From Pieris napi (taxonomy: Eukaryota > Arthropoda > Insecta > Lepidoptera > Pieridae), in NCBI RefSeq assembly GCF_905475465.1, contig NC_062247.1, positions 8,370,001-8,434,000 of the forward strand: 64,000 nt of DNA, given 5' to 3'. Position numbers and translations under genes: made by a program. Of the stretch, positions 10,727 through 22,702 are shown in pieces (position 1 is the stretch's first letter; each line of letters opens with the position of its first letter). The notes under the pieces were generated by a model, which did not search any database, was not told the origin of the DNA, and saw only the letters and a program-made list of their open reading frames with translations.

Positions 10727-13700
10727 TCATTTGACATTTTTGCTCATATCTAAGAGCTCTGACCACCATGCCAAAAGTTCTGGTGGTGTGAAGCCGTGAA
10801 CTGATGCCAATTCCCAATAAGAGCTTACTAGGGGTAGCCAAGGCCTGTATACACTCAATCTTGGTTCGTGGGTCAATTTTAAACCAAGTTTACGTCTTGC
10901 CACTAAATATGTAATGTAAATATCTTCAATGTTAATAAGTGGGACTTCATACGCCGCCAAAAACATTGGTTTGAGGTGTTTTCCTAAAAAAAAAGTTTAG
11001 TGAAACTAGTTTAATAGGAAAAAAATACGCAATTTAACAATTTTAATCAGTTTTTAGAAATAGTCCATAATTTTTTTTCTTTTAGAAATCCAAACCGAAA
11101 CCTCATTGTGGGAAATTTAAATTTTATTAAATTTTAGTGTTACCATTAATCATATACCCATTTCCAGAGAGATATTCCGGCACAAACTCCTCAGGGTACA
11201 ACCAGCTTGGCATATGCCACTTACTGCTCTCACGACGATCCAGCTCTGCATTCACCATTTTATAACCTAAAATCATTCTTAACATAAAAATTATAAATAT
11301 CAAACAGTTACATTTTTCTCTTTTTTAATTAAAAATACGCAATAAATTAATTTAAATATCCCGCTTCGATAGCGTGAGCTAGCTCATTGCAATTGTAATA
11401 TTGTATAGGAGAACAAGTTTTCACTTGGACGGTAGACGCTATTTCAAAAAAAATGATAAAAGGTAGATCAATTCCAAAAAAAAGGCGGGTACGTGTTGAA
11501 CGAGACTTGGCGCTAAGTCTTCAGTACGTCAACAATGTGTTAAATTTTAACATAGGTACATATTTTGAACACTGTCAAATACCTATGTCATTCATACAGA
11601 AAAACTGGTTTGACAAGTCTAGAAACTGGAGGATTGCTTGACGGGCTAGTTTGCGCTACTTGTTCGGGTTTGGATATGTATATTTGTAGTGGTTAATATA
11701 TATTAAGCGAAATTTCTTATAGACACTTGAAAACTCCTAATATTAATATATAGGCAATATTACCAAGTAGATCAGCGTCTGGCGTGTCGTGCACAACTGT
11801 TTCCAACTGCCAAGGGTTTAATAGCATATCATCATCGGTTTTGAGTAAATAATTAACTGATGAGCATTCCTCCGATGCCCACTTCAGCATGAGCGCCACC
11901 TTTAACGTGAGATTCTGGTAATGGTCTTTGAATTCGTACACAATTAAATCATCTTCGTGTCTGTCATTCTAAAACAAAAGAAGATCTATGACGCGACATT
12001 TCTCCACGCTGATCAGTCTTTGTCTTCATAGGCAAGTGGGCGATTGCTATTATTAGCACAGAATTTACAAACAGAGCAAGGGCAGTTAGAGGCACCAAAC
12101 GAAGTAAGGCACATTCAGGCACATAACGTTCTTTCTTTTTCCTATTTTAAAGAATATTTGTTTCACAGGATTCAACTTCTGGACATATACGTCACAGCAA
12201 TTATCATAACCACACATATTCATCGTGCTAAGCTCATAATAGCATAAGCAGTGGTGGCCTAGTGGCTTAAGCATCGACTCTTAACACAAAGTGCGCTATT
12301 AACACTTGCCCCTACAGTTAAGGCAAACATCATGAGGATGCCGACATGTCTTAAAACCCAAAATCCACGACATATGTGACAGACACAAAAGGCTGATCAC
12401 ATACTTGTCTATTAAAAAAAACAATGAAAGAAAGGCATGAAATCTGTGGTCTTTATTAGTTATTCCACTGAGTTATTATTATTAAATATAAAGTCGAATT
12501 TATAATACTATTGGTTCGGAAAGCTTAAGAATGTCGGATAGTATGTTGCTCAGTTAATTGCAATTGTATGCATCTGGAAATTAATTGAAACCTTCGTTCG
12601 TTTTATCATGGATGTGATATTCTCACAAATCAATAATTTGAATTGTCATAACCGCCTGCGTTAAACGGGAAATTAAAAAAAAAACATCAGACATCTGCCC
12701 ATATTACGAAATTATATAGAAGGCATGTTAGTCCAGTCATTTAAGCTTAAATTAGGTAAGAATCTCGGAATTCGGGATACCCAGCTGTAAGTCTGTAAAT
12801 AGTTGTATATTGACACCCTAAAAGTTGTCTCAAAACCTACATATGGTAGGGTGTAAGCAACTATTAAATTTCAAGGTCAAAAATCACAAAAATCGGTTTT
12901 TTGCGCTTTTTTTGGAAATATCTCATTTCCTATGGGTTTTTTGCTATTTGTATGTATGATCAATATTGTAGAATACAAAATTCTCTATAAATTTTGTTTA
13001 AAAAAATTTTTTATACGGTGAACCGTTTTCGAGATAGAGGGCGGAGATCGCGCGGTCACCGCATCACTTCAGGTCAACCGGTGCCTCCGGTCGAAAAAAC
13101 GGTCCGGTACAAATTTAAAATATAATACAATAGTTAACAAAAATTGACAAATATTTATAATCATTGATTTATCGATAGTTCATCAACTATATATGGCGCG
13201 TTTTCGACCGGAGGCACCGGTTGACCTGAACTGATGCGGTGACCGCGCGCTCTCCGCCCTCTATCTCGAAAACGGTTCACCGTATAAAAAAATTTTTTAA
13301 ACAAAATTTATAGAGAATTTTATATTCTACAATATTGATTATACATACAAATAGCAAAAAACCCATAGGAAATGAGATATTTCCAAAAAAAGCGCAAAAA
13401 ACCGATTTTTGTGACCTTTGACCTTGAAATTTAATAGTTGCTTACACCCTACCATATGTAGGTTTTGAGACAACTTTTAGGGTGTCAATATACAACTATT
13501 TACAGACTTACAGCTGGGTATCTCGAATTCCGAGGTGAACTTACTATAATGACTGGACTAATGTGTAATGTGTGTGTGTAATGTACTAGACATTACAAGA
13601 CTTTCTACCGAGAGATAGATAGATAGGGGTGTCGCTTGTAGAAGTTCGCCCATTGTATAGTGAAAACTTCATCATGGTCTTGACTGTGATAATAAAACAT

Positions 13701-14533
13701 GTAAAGATAGTAATTAATAAAATTAATAAAGCAAAACTATTTTGACAATATTATTTTTAACGGCTTTTTCGATTCTCTAGTGCAGCTTCCCTTACACGCC
13801 ACGTCCTTGCTGCAGTGCATCGCATTAGATGAAAACGAAATTCATTATTTAAAAAAAAAAAAACCTCAAGAAACAAAAGCTTCCCATACATACCAGATGC
13901 TGCAACTCCTCACCACTTAAGCCCAATATAAACAAAGTAGGCACTCGAGTAGCCCATGTATTTCTGATCGCATACCTCTGCTCCGTGTGAGAAGGCGCAG
14001 AGGTTACCATCACCAGAAGTGGCATATTATCTTTGCACGGTGCTATTTTCGGCTCAAGAAGTAGTCTTCTAAAAGTTTTAATATAGAGGTTAATCTCTTA
14101 TGAACTGAAAATTCTCTTGAAATACTCTAAACCTCTTTTCTCTGCGATATATTATATACGTATAGTAAACTACTTAAGTGTAACTTATTATAATGGATTA
14201 CTCAAACAAGGATGTTCATATTTCTAGGATATCAATTGTGAATAATTAAAAAACAGCAGAGTTTTTTTTTCTTGGGGAGAATTCCTTCGTTAACGGTCCT
14301 TTAAATGTTATGTGAAAATCACAATAAACATAAAAAGTGAGTAAAATAAATAAATAACGATAATAGTACATACATTTCCTGCAAATAATCCGATAGGCTT
14401 CGCGATTTTCTAAAATGATTAAGATTCTGCTGCACAGTAACGTCTTCGGTAACATGTGTCATACACAAACAACATATCAACGTAGATAATATAATAAAAA
14501 ATAGCAAATTTCTTATGGTACTCGTTCTTATAA
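10727..14533 (-). CDS. GT31 beta-1,3-galactosyltransferase family (5 exons, N-terminal end missing)
   Basis: A Golgi type II membrane glycosyltransferase of family GT31, which adds galactose or N-acetylglucosamine in beta-1,3 linkage; the exact acceptor is unknown. Exons: 14374-14533, 13894-14068, 11764-11968, 11144-11266, 10727-10983; all junctions are GT-AG and phases agree. The first visible exon has a membrane anchor (LLFFIILSTLICCLC) followed by a stem. Then come SAPSHTEQRYAIRNTWA (the family's R-x-A-I-R-x-T-W motif), KDHYQNLTLK, LLKTDDDMLLNPW (the DDD metal/UDP-sugar motif), WLYPEEFVPEYLSGNGY and INIEDIYITYLVARR (the E-D-V/I-Y/F motif). About 305 residues are visible. The first exon opens with an acceptor (TTTACAG) and no in-frame ATG before the anchor, so a short upstream exon is missing. 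Between LFILGLSG and the DHYQNLT motif the protein is slightly short, so a micro-exon could have been missed. Confidence 0.88.
12243..12425 (+). repeat. tRNA-derived SINE copy
   Basis: Begins with 'gtggtggcctagtggcttaa', a box A-like start shared with lepidopteran SINEs, and runs to 'aggctgatcacatacttgtc' near the 3' end. The same 3' part occurs at 21560-21720. Box B is decayed. It lies in the long intron of the glycosyltransferase gene. Confidence 0.45.
12729..13560. mobile_element. foldback element, 832 bp, in GT31 intron
   Basis: Two arms of roughly 375 bp are nearly exact reverse complements (about 12729-13105 and 13190-13560) around a loop of roughly 85 bp. The tips are TAGTCCAGTCATT and AATGACTGGACTA. 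ATGT is present immediately outside both ends (12725-12728 and 13561-13564), a possible 4-bp target duplication. No coding capacity is seen. It sits between exons 13894-14068 and 11764-11968 of the glycosyltransferase gene, so its transcript would form a long hairpin. The tip resembles the foldback at 45053-46493. Confidence 0.85.
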
Positions 14534-15414
14534 CTGTAAATCAATTTGAAAAAATGATTAGGTATATAGGTATGAAATTTTAAACTAAATATAAAAAGCA
14601 TGTGTATAATCATCAACATCTATTGTGTATTTCATATTAAGAACACAGGTGAGGAAAAAACTCGCCACGAAAGGTCCGTTTTGGCGGTAAACGAAGCGAC
14701 GCGCGACGCGGGAAGGGTGTAAAATACTCTAGGCGGTAAAATATCTATTACCCTGCAAAAGTGAAGTACTCTTTACTTTAATTGTGTTGGCTAGAACAAA
14801 GTACAATGAGGTAACGCGCTTAGTCTACGCGAAATCACTGGAATTTAACAGGGCAGGGAATTTATAATTGTTAAAGTAAGTACGTCAAAAATAAGATGTC
14901 GATCATACTATTGACGTCTTTACTAAATTAATAGGGAAATTATAAACTACCTGTCTTAAACACATTGGCCTTCATCATAATATTTTTTTCTATTTAATAT
15001 TTGTTGATTTTTTGATATTGTCTAATCTTCCTTTATCGGGATTACTGTTACAGAACATTGAGTCCTAAGTTCTGAAAAACAATTAAATTAGTGACACCAA
15101 CTCTCTAAAGAACTCAAATGGCAAAAAAAATACTTTTTAAGTTTATAGCTTGGTTTTTCGACATCGATTTCTACTACAAATTAGATTTAGTTCATTGATG
15201 TCATAAAGTAGGTACGTCTTATGGACAATGTTTCTTTCTTGTTATACAACAATAAGCTGTTTGGCTAATATCTAAGCTGTTTGAACTTTAAAAAATTCAT
15301 ATTAATAGTATTTGTGTTAATCCACATATTCTCTGCAATAATGATCATTATGATATATATTGTTATTATAATATGTATCCTATCAAAACTCAAATGTGAC
15401 AAATATTGCAATAA

Positions 15415-16008
15415 AAGGCCTGTAATCACTTTGATTAGTGCGAGTGCAAGTGATTAGTAATTGAGGATGATTAGTGCAGATGTGTAGTGCAAGTAGTGGC
15501 CAATTCTTGTTTAGTGGCTCTGTTAAGTAAATTCAGCTGTCGATAGCTGTCGATCAGCAAGTTTGGACGAACATCGAGAAGCGCGCTTGCAATTGAAAGA
15601 AGTACTGAAAGAAGTATTAAACGCGGTGCTATCTGAAACCGAAGAAGTTTTGGAAGCTGAACTTGCAAGACCAAGAAAAGTATGGGTTCGAAAATGGATT
15701 AATAGAAGGCGCAAGGCGCAAGCTACCAACTCCATAAGGTTTTGGCTGCTTAAGATACGACGGAATATTACTTTGCTCTCAGGTTGACTGAAGAGTCCTG
15801 CTGTTTCCAGACGTGTTTTGGCCCGCTGCGAGGGAGGGGGAAGGGAGGGCGCACGCGACTTCACTACTCGCAGTTCACTCGCAAAAAAATAGAACACGCT
15901 TCTAATTACTTTATATTATTACTACGCTGCCAACTAATCACCTGCACTAATCAGTCGCTGTCCACACTTGTTTTCTCCTAATCACTAATCAAAGTGAATA
16001 CAGGCCTT
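15415..16008 (+). mobile_element. PIF/Harbinger-derived element with transposase N-terminal remnant
   Basis: The ends are AAGGCCTGTAATCACTTTGA and a near-complement at 15988-16008; flanks are TAA and TAG, close to the TWA target of Harbinger. Inside, the plus-strand frame 15563-15787 encodes a leucine/glutamate-rich start followed by RPRKVWVRKWINRRRK, resembling the basic R-x-W-V-x-x-W motif near the N-terminus of Harbinger nuclease-transposases. The catalytic part is absent, so this is an internally deleted derivative. Confidence 0.6.
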
Positions 16009-17581
16009 TAGGATTCACAATAATTTTTAAAATAAATTGATTGAAATTGTGGACGAATTTTACAAATTGCTACTTAGTTCTATACTCTTTGATTATGTGT
16101 AATCTATTGAGCAGTGACAATTTTATTAGCACAGCTGATTAAAGTATGATTTTTGAAAGTGATATGAACATAATTGCTATCAATTAGTTTCCGGCAAAAT
16201 ATTAATATTCAGGAACATTGTATTGTTACTTTTACTAGCCAAGAGTATCCATTTGTAAATATCCTTAATTTCGTATGTGTTTGTTTAGAAATAGGTTATG
16301 ATAACGAAAAGTGCAATAAGCGAAATTGTAAATTAATAATTAAATAAGGTAAGCCGAAATTTTTTATTTACCACAAGCCAAGTTCCTCGCATTCTTTATG
16401 TAATTGTAACTACATTATATGTGAGCAAATTGTGTTATTAGATGACAAGTTACCTTATAATATCTCTGATTTTCTGAAGAAATACATTTTTGTTTTTCAC
16501 TTGTAATATCTTGTGCACTTTTTACTGTCAATACAACAGTATAAATGATATTCCTTATACATTTGCCAGTGATATGATATCCACTAGAGCTTATCGGTAG
16601 CATTAGATGATTATCGATTATGTTTGCTCTGTCCTAGTAGATATTATATATTATTTTTCTATACGCGATAATTTATATACGTACGATAACTAAACATTTT
16701 CAACCGAAAATCAAAATGTTGTTTGTTTCAGGTTATGTTAGGTTTTAAAAACAAGCCAGAAGCTGGACGGTGTGATCAAAAGAAATTTTGAGCAGAAAAA
16801 TATGCAGCAGTAAGACATATTTCATTATAATGAAGTTGTGATTTTTGTTTATAAAAAGAGATTACCCGAAAAGCGATTTGATGTTATATTCTTAATACAT
16901 TATTCCTGATTAAAATTGTAAATCAATAATATTTTTGTTTTTAATGTTTGTCGTAACGCGAAATACATACCAAATCCATCCAAACTTTTAGACGGTCAGT
17001 TAAGTGGCGGTTTCATTAATTGCAAGACAATTTTTAGCTTGTCAGCGGCTCCAGGATCAATATAAGGAACTTTTTTTGAAACGTATCTAATAAAATAAAG
17101 CACGTCACTACAGCTAAAGTGGCCGGGCAACTGTATCAAACAAAATTAATATATATAATCTTTGGTGGCGAACTCCGTGTTAACGTAGTATTCGGTTCTT
17201 AGCGATTGCGACGCGCGACTGTGTCGTGCGACTTATTGAACTATGATCATGTAATATGTATATGGAGGGGAAACCCCGCGACCGCGACTCGGCTACAGTG
17301 ATGCCAACTTAGGGGTTTTCCCCTAAAATGTAGTAGAAATCAAGATGTCCAGGCTTTTAGGGGGTACATAATCCCAGAAAAATATATTCGTAGAAAACGC
17401 ACATTCTTATTTTTATTAATTACATACATTAAGCCTCGAACCCAACTAAAAAAGTAAACCAAATATAAACTCCAAGCATGACAATAATATATAAATATTA
17501 AAAAAAAATATATCTATATTAAGGGTATTCGAAGTTGATCCTAGGGGGAACAATCTGTAGAAATTGGCATTTGACGAATGG

Positions 17582-17732
17582 CCTTGTGATTCTGTAACTT
17601 ACTTTTCGAACTCTCACAGCGGTTTTCGCAGCGGCGGTCGCGCTCAAATCAGTCGTGAAGCAGTCATTTTACGATTTGGCATTCTGATAAACTACAAGCT
17701 CCCTCTTTACGGTGAGTTACAGAATCGCAAGG
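17582..17732. mobile_element. MITE, about 151 bp
   Basis: Left end 'ccttgtgattctgtaact' is matched by 'agttacagaatcgcaagg' at the right end. The middle contains 'ctcaaatcagtcgtgaagca'. A truncated relative lies at 41118-41245, next to an exon of FAM120. Superfamily unknown. Confidence 0.6.
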
Positions 17733-18097
17733 CAGTGCTGTGTTGTATCGATGACAGTGCCGTCGCGCGACATAGGCGATAACCACAACAAAATTTAAAT
17801 GTTTTTTATTTGAAAGCATCTCATCTGCTCGCTTCAACATTAACAAAATTTTGTCCATCATCATAATTTTTACGGATGCCTAGATAATAATAATGTCACA
17901 AAAGGAATATGATCTTCATACTCCAGTATAAGTATCACAACTTTTTTCCTACCTGCGGAGAATTTTCGTACTGGAATAGAACATAACCATCATCGATAAA
18001 AGCTGCGATAAGAATGCATTTCGCGGTCGCTGACATCGGAAAGCTAGTGTCACTCCGCGACATGCCACTAGGGTCGCGGAATAATCGTAGTCGCTAA

Positions 18098-18744
18098 AGG
18101 CTGATTTACACGTATTAAGTTGCCAAGTCTTAACTAAATTTTAACTAAATTTCAAGTGACTTAATTTTAAGAAACCGTTTACACGTAAAAATACAAAATA
18201 ATTAGTTAAACTCATTTATTCGCTCAAGATGGACGACCACAGAACAAAATATTATAGGATTTTCTCTTCCTGATTGGGGATTTACTGTATTGTATGCTCC
18301 AATACATGATTGTGAAGGTTCTGGGGACTCAACGTAATACGTATTTGAAGAAGGCGAAGGAGTAAAACGGCTACTATTATTCATTGGGGAAGGGGTTCTA
18401 CTACTGTTCATTAATTGTTGTATACGCATATCGGACAAATAGTTTTGGATATGTTTTTGAGCTTCCAGCGCCGAAAGCAAAAGCATAGCTTTGCAATGAC
18501 TCCGCCAGCTTATGCTTTTCACTTAAATTTAACTAAATTTTGCCTGTCCAAACGTGTCAAGTGATTAGCCACGCCCACCAACTTAACCGAAAAATAGACA
18601 AAATTCTATTCTACCTTGTTTAGTTGCAACTAAATTTTAACTTGCAACTTCTTACTAAATTCACTGTTTACACGGGTTAAGTTACTTAAAATTAAGTTAA
18701 TATTTAGTAAATTTTTAGTCAACTTAATACGTGTAAATCGGCCA
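18098..18744 (-). mobile_element. PIF/Harbinger-type element, 647 bp, with short ORF
   Basis: Ends are AGGCTGATTTACACGTATTA and a near-complement (ACGTGTAAATCGGCCA), with TAA on both sides (18095-18097 and 18745-18747). It shares its terminal sequence with the MITE at 7179-7342. A minus-strand frame at 18202-18522 encodes about 106 residues, including KAMLLLSALEAQKHIQNYL and a serine/proline-rich region (SSRTPSPMNNSSRFTPSPSS). I do not recognise this peptide; it might be part of the accessory DNA-binding ORF of such elements. Confidence 0.7.
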
Positions 18745-19864
18745 TAAGTTGAGTAAGTTCCAAATGCTATATTTACCGGCATGTCGGCGGGCAACACTCG
18801 CGGGCCCAAATTGCGGGCATGATTTTTTCTTAGACGTGTCGACGGGATGTGCCGAAAATTTTGGAGATAAGTTTAAGTGTGTTTTACCCCTTTTTAGGAA
18901 TCTCCATAATATTAGGAAACGTCGGATAAATTTAAAATTATGTTGAATAGTTGTCAATTTATAATAATACATAACTTTAATCCGGTTAAAAAGTTTTTTC
19001 TTTAAATATTAGGTATTTCAACCAACCAACCAAAATAAGTTTTATCTACCCGTAATATAGACCATACGTACATTATATAAATTGGTAGTACCTAGTAAAT
19101 AGCGTAGTTCCTGCGTTATATAGTGACTACTAACAATAATTTTATATAGATGGCTTAAAGAAACTGGTGCTTCGGTATTTCATAAATACCAATAACAACA
19201 AGCAATCGCATAGTTATCATACATCTTATTAATATAAATAATTTGATTTAATAGATAAATGAGGTGTCATTCCATGGATTAGTTGCAGCCGCAGAAGAGA
19301 CGGACGGATTTACATATCATATCCGTAGATAAATCATTAGATATAGGTACTATCGACCATTGTTTTAGCATCAATTGTACCTACGTGAATTAACCTTCCA
19401 TTAATCTTGAATTTTTCAATCACTGTTTTCGTTATACATATTAACTTATCACTCAAGAAAATAGAACAATACAATTAACATTGTATTAAGTCTTGTCAAT
19501 ATTTATTATATTTGCAACACTGTGAAAGTACAACAATTCTGAACTGTCGTAAATTCAAACACTAATAACTGCTAACGTTTTTCATCTATTCATGATTATT
19601 ATTAAAAATAGGAATGCCAGTTGTCACTGCTTAGAGTCCGACCTCCTAGGTATATAAATTAAATTAGGTTAAATAACCTACTCAATCATTTATGTACTTA
19701 ACGAATTTTTAGTATTATATATGGTTTATTTGCCATTTTTATCTATAACATATGAGTGAGTACAATAATTAATAATACTAATGTAATATATTCTTTAGGA
19801 CTGTTGATTTTCACACTTCTCCCATAATTTAAGCTGAATCATAACTGGATGCAATATAGTCTAA

Positions 19865-20093
19865 GGGTCTGTTTCACAATGTACGGATAAGTTCTAAATA
19901 AGCTATTTATTACGTATTGGTAGAATAAACACTATTGTTGCGTTTCACGACTGTTACGTAGCGCTATTCGTCACATAAAGTCCATCATAAGTTATGAGTC
20001 CGATGAAGTGTCAAATAGCACAATAATTTATCTTACAAATAATTTGTGTTGCATAACTATTTGGTACTTATCCATACATTGTGAAACAGACCC
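19865..20093. mobile_element. MITE, 229 bp, TAA target duplication
   Basis: Ends are GGGTCTGTTTCACAATGTAC and its near-complement (TACATTGTGAAACAGACCC). TAA flanks both sides (19862-19864 and 20094-20096), suggesting a PIF/Harbinger-type insertion. It lies about 200 bp upstream of the rhodanese start codon, in or near the promoter or the 5' UTR intron. Confidence 0.75.
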
Positions 20094-20296
20094 TAAGCAT
20101 GGTTTATTATCATTGTGACATTAAATATCATAATGATATTTGACAACACCAATATCGGTACGATATGTCAATGTCATGTGATTTTCGTCAAGGCGGTACT
20201 TTGAATTTATAGTTTTTATTGAGTTACTCGATTTAATACACAAATCCTTTTTGTTATTTCAGTGGAGGTAGTATATTTGTGAAAAAATAAATTACA

Positions 20297-22450
20297 ATGA
20301 TGAGATACCGACAAAAGTTTGCCGCCTTGATAACTAATAAATTTCAAAGTAGTTTTTGTAAACAAGGTAAGTGCCTAATAGTTGAAAAGTATTTGAACTT
20401 GCAGTTACAGTCAAAACCGGTTATAACGACATTGAAGGGACCGCATAGTTGCCGACGTTATATCCGATAGTCGTTATAAGCAATGTCATATACACAAGTA
20501 CAGTACATATGTATGTACATAGTTATCGATCTAGAATAGGTAGGTATGGGTTATAATATAGTATGTTAATATTATAATATGTAAACGAGTCAAAAAAGAA
20601 ACAAAATTATTTATTTATTATATATATATGTATTTATTACGAAATAATTAGGTACAAAAGTAAACCACTCAGTCTATTTTTTTCTAGGCCAGTCTCAAAT
20701 ATTTTTTGCATTTTGCGTTTCATACTCCTCAAGGTATGAGTATCACCATTCAAACTGTTCGTTAAAGGCAACAAATTTTTGCAAAATCGTTACAGCGTTA
20801 AGAGCCTCGGAAATCGTTGTTGGCTGAAGCTGTTCGTTGGGAGAAAGTGCGTAGGTAATAATATGCCTAAATATTCATTCAATGCTTATAAATAAGATTT
20901 AAAATCGTTTTTATTGTTTTGTTTTGCTGAGACAAGAAGCGGTTGGTCGTTATAGCCGATGAATACGATAAACTTTCGTCGTTGTAAGCGATATGTCGCT
21001 GTATCCGATGTTGTTATAAGCGGTTTCTTTACTGAATAGTTTACTAGGGATTCGGACGGGACCATACAATCCGGTTGTAATAACCGATAGGTCGTTGTAA
21101 ACGATGTCGTTATAAACGGTTTTGACTGTATTTGTATTATTAATTTATTTGGTATTTTTTAGGTCCTAATATTCTTAAAGCAAATAGTTTAAAAAGCAAT
21201 CAGATATTTGGTTGTAACTTGACTTTAAAACAAAGTTATGTTACTAAGATAGATGAACATGTGGCTACATATGAAGAAGTAGCAAAGAGTGTGAACAAAC
21301 CAAAGAAAATGATTGTGGATGTACGTAATCAAGATGAAATCAAAACCACAGGTCAAATCCCTTCAAGTATCAACATACCATGTAATGTAATTATTTAGTT
21401 ATGGCAGCTACATTTGGGTACATAATTTGTTATCTAAAAGTAATCTTTCTAGTGCCTTACAACCTTAAAGAGCAGTTTTATCCTAGTAGCGTAAGTGTGC
21501 CTAAACCTTGAGGTTATGCTTTCAAATAACTGCGCCCCAATCACGTTTTGTGTACCATAATGAACATGCATCGCTTGCATGGTAAAAAAAACAGTTCATC
21601 ATGCATTTAAGCCCTAAAAATAGAAAGGATGTGAAGCACAGAAAACTGATCACCTACATACCTATGAAATGATCATGATGAGCAGATACAGAATTCTGAG
21701 GCCAAGGCCATATTACCACTTTTTAAAATATATTTACATAGATCTCACAAAATAATAAATTAATATAATCTAATAATTATTTCCAGTGAAGAATATACAA
21801 GAAGTATTGGAGTCAATGTCTGAAGCAGAGTTTCAAAAAAAATACCACAGGTCTAAGCCTTCACAATCTGATGAATTAATTTTCTATTGCAAATCAGGAA
21901 AGAGAGCTACAGAAGCGACTAATGTTGCTTTAAAACTTGGTTATTCTAAGTACTGTGATCTTTTTATTATGATTCTAACTTAATCTATTTTCATAATTTT
22001 AAAGCCCAGTTCAAATAATTGATTAATTCATTAAACATCATTTTACAGAAGTGTTTGAAAGACAGTGTCTTTAAACAGATTTATTATAATCTTATTCTCA
22101 TAAATATAGAAAAAGGATAGTTGTCACTCATTCATTCCCTTCCAAAATCTGTCTCTTCAACTGTGACTTGAACCTATATATATTATATACCTCACAACAC
22201 ATATATTATAATCTGATAAATTTAAAATTAATAGAAGCCAGAACCAACAAGGTTTTAATTTTGATTTATTGAAGTCTTATTTCACTATTTATATGATAAG
22301 AGGTTTTGTAATTTCATAATCGTAATATTGGTGGTGCCAAAATCAAGCAATAATTCTATCTTTCTCAGGTGATTAGCATTAATAAACACATTATTTTACA
22401 GGTCCAAAAAGTTTTTGCCTGGCTGGGATGGATGGAATGAAAAAAAATAA
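20297..22450 (+). CDS. single-domain rhodanese (thiosulfate sulfurtransferase-like), 4 exons
   Basis: Rhodanese-domain proteins carry a sulfur atom on an active-site cysteine. Exons: 20297-20366, 21163-21381, 21787-21949, 22402-22450; phases agree and the product is 166 residues. The first exon encodes a basic, amphipathic start (MMRYRQKFAALITNKF), suggesting a mitochondrial presequence. The domain follows, with MIVDVRNQDEIKTTGQIPSS (the D-V-R and G-x-I motifs), a helix with EVLESMSEAEFQKKY, the active-site loop CKSGKRATEA with its catalytic Cys, and the closing K..LPGWDGW signature. It is similar in size to the Drosophila Hsp67B2/CG4456 type. An acceptor (gttatttcag) at 20254-20263 suggests a non-coding first exon. 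Intron 1 holds a pogo/Tigger-like element. The gene converges on RpL37, whose stop is about 250 bp from its own. Confidence 0.88.
20408..21128. mobile_element. pogo/Tigger-type non-autonomous element in rhodanese intron 1
   Basis: Ends are CAGTCAAAACCGGTTATAAC and a near-complement (GTTATAAACGGTTTTGACTG), with TA on both sides (20406-20407 and 21129-21130). The CAG start and 'tataacgac' block are typical of pogo/Tigger termini. Further 'gtcgttataagc'-like copies occur inside both ends as subterminal repeats. No transposase frame is seen. The element stops 34 bp before exon 2 of the gene. Confidence 0.8.
21560..21720 (+). repeat. SINE 3' part in rhodanese intron 2
   Basis: The block 'cagaaaactgatcacctaca' matches the 3' segment of the SINE at 12243-12425 ('aaaggctgatcacatacttg'). 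Only the distal part is recognisable. Confidence 0.35.
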
Positions 22451-22702
22451 ATGTTAAAGTAACCACTTGATTTAAAAAATATTTATTCCAAGAATATCTT
22501 AATCATTGAAAAAGACCATATGATTTGAAATTTATGAGAATATTGTATTATACTCAAAACAAAAAAGTGTTATCTTTTATCTTCTACTCTTTTACCAAAA
22601 TCAATTAATAAAGCCATAATGTATAGAAAGATAGCTTTATGATTTTGAAATCAAGTTAATAAAAAGATTTAAATTTTGTGAACCTTTTAATTAGTAAAAT
22701 GT

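Larger units (their letters stand above)
14534..20240. other. intergenic region with DNA-transposon remnants
   Basis: Between the first visible glycosyltransferase exon and the rhodanese gene. The missing start exon of the former may lie near 14600-14860, where GC content is locally higher, but I could not choose one. The Harbinger-like elements and MITEs listed separately occupy much of the rest; no other gene is supported. Confidence 0.5.

Noticed and set aside
12729..13560. microRNA precursor
   Set aside because: The hairpin is far too long and perfect; it has transposon-like tips and flanking duplication.
14319..14507. Start of the glycosyltransferase at the TTG near 14507
   Set aside because: TTG starts are not expected here; the frame runs on to an acceptor at 14534, so the start lies in an upstream exon not identified.
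15523..15897. Minus-strand 124-codon ORF
   Set aside because: Opposite strand of the Harbinger remnant; composition is a mirror of the plus-strand frame and no domain is recognised.
17297..17572. Possible hAT element from 'cagtgatgccaact' and a later 'aaattggcat'
   Set aside because: The ends pair poorly and no 8-bp duplication was found.
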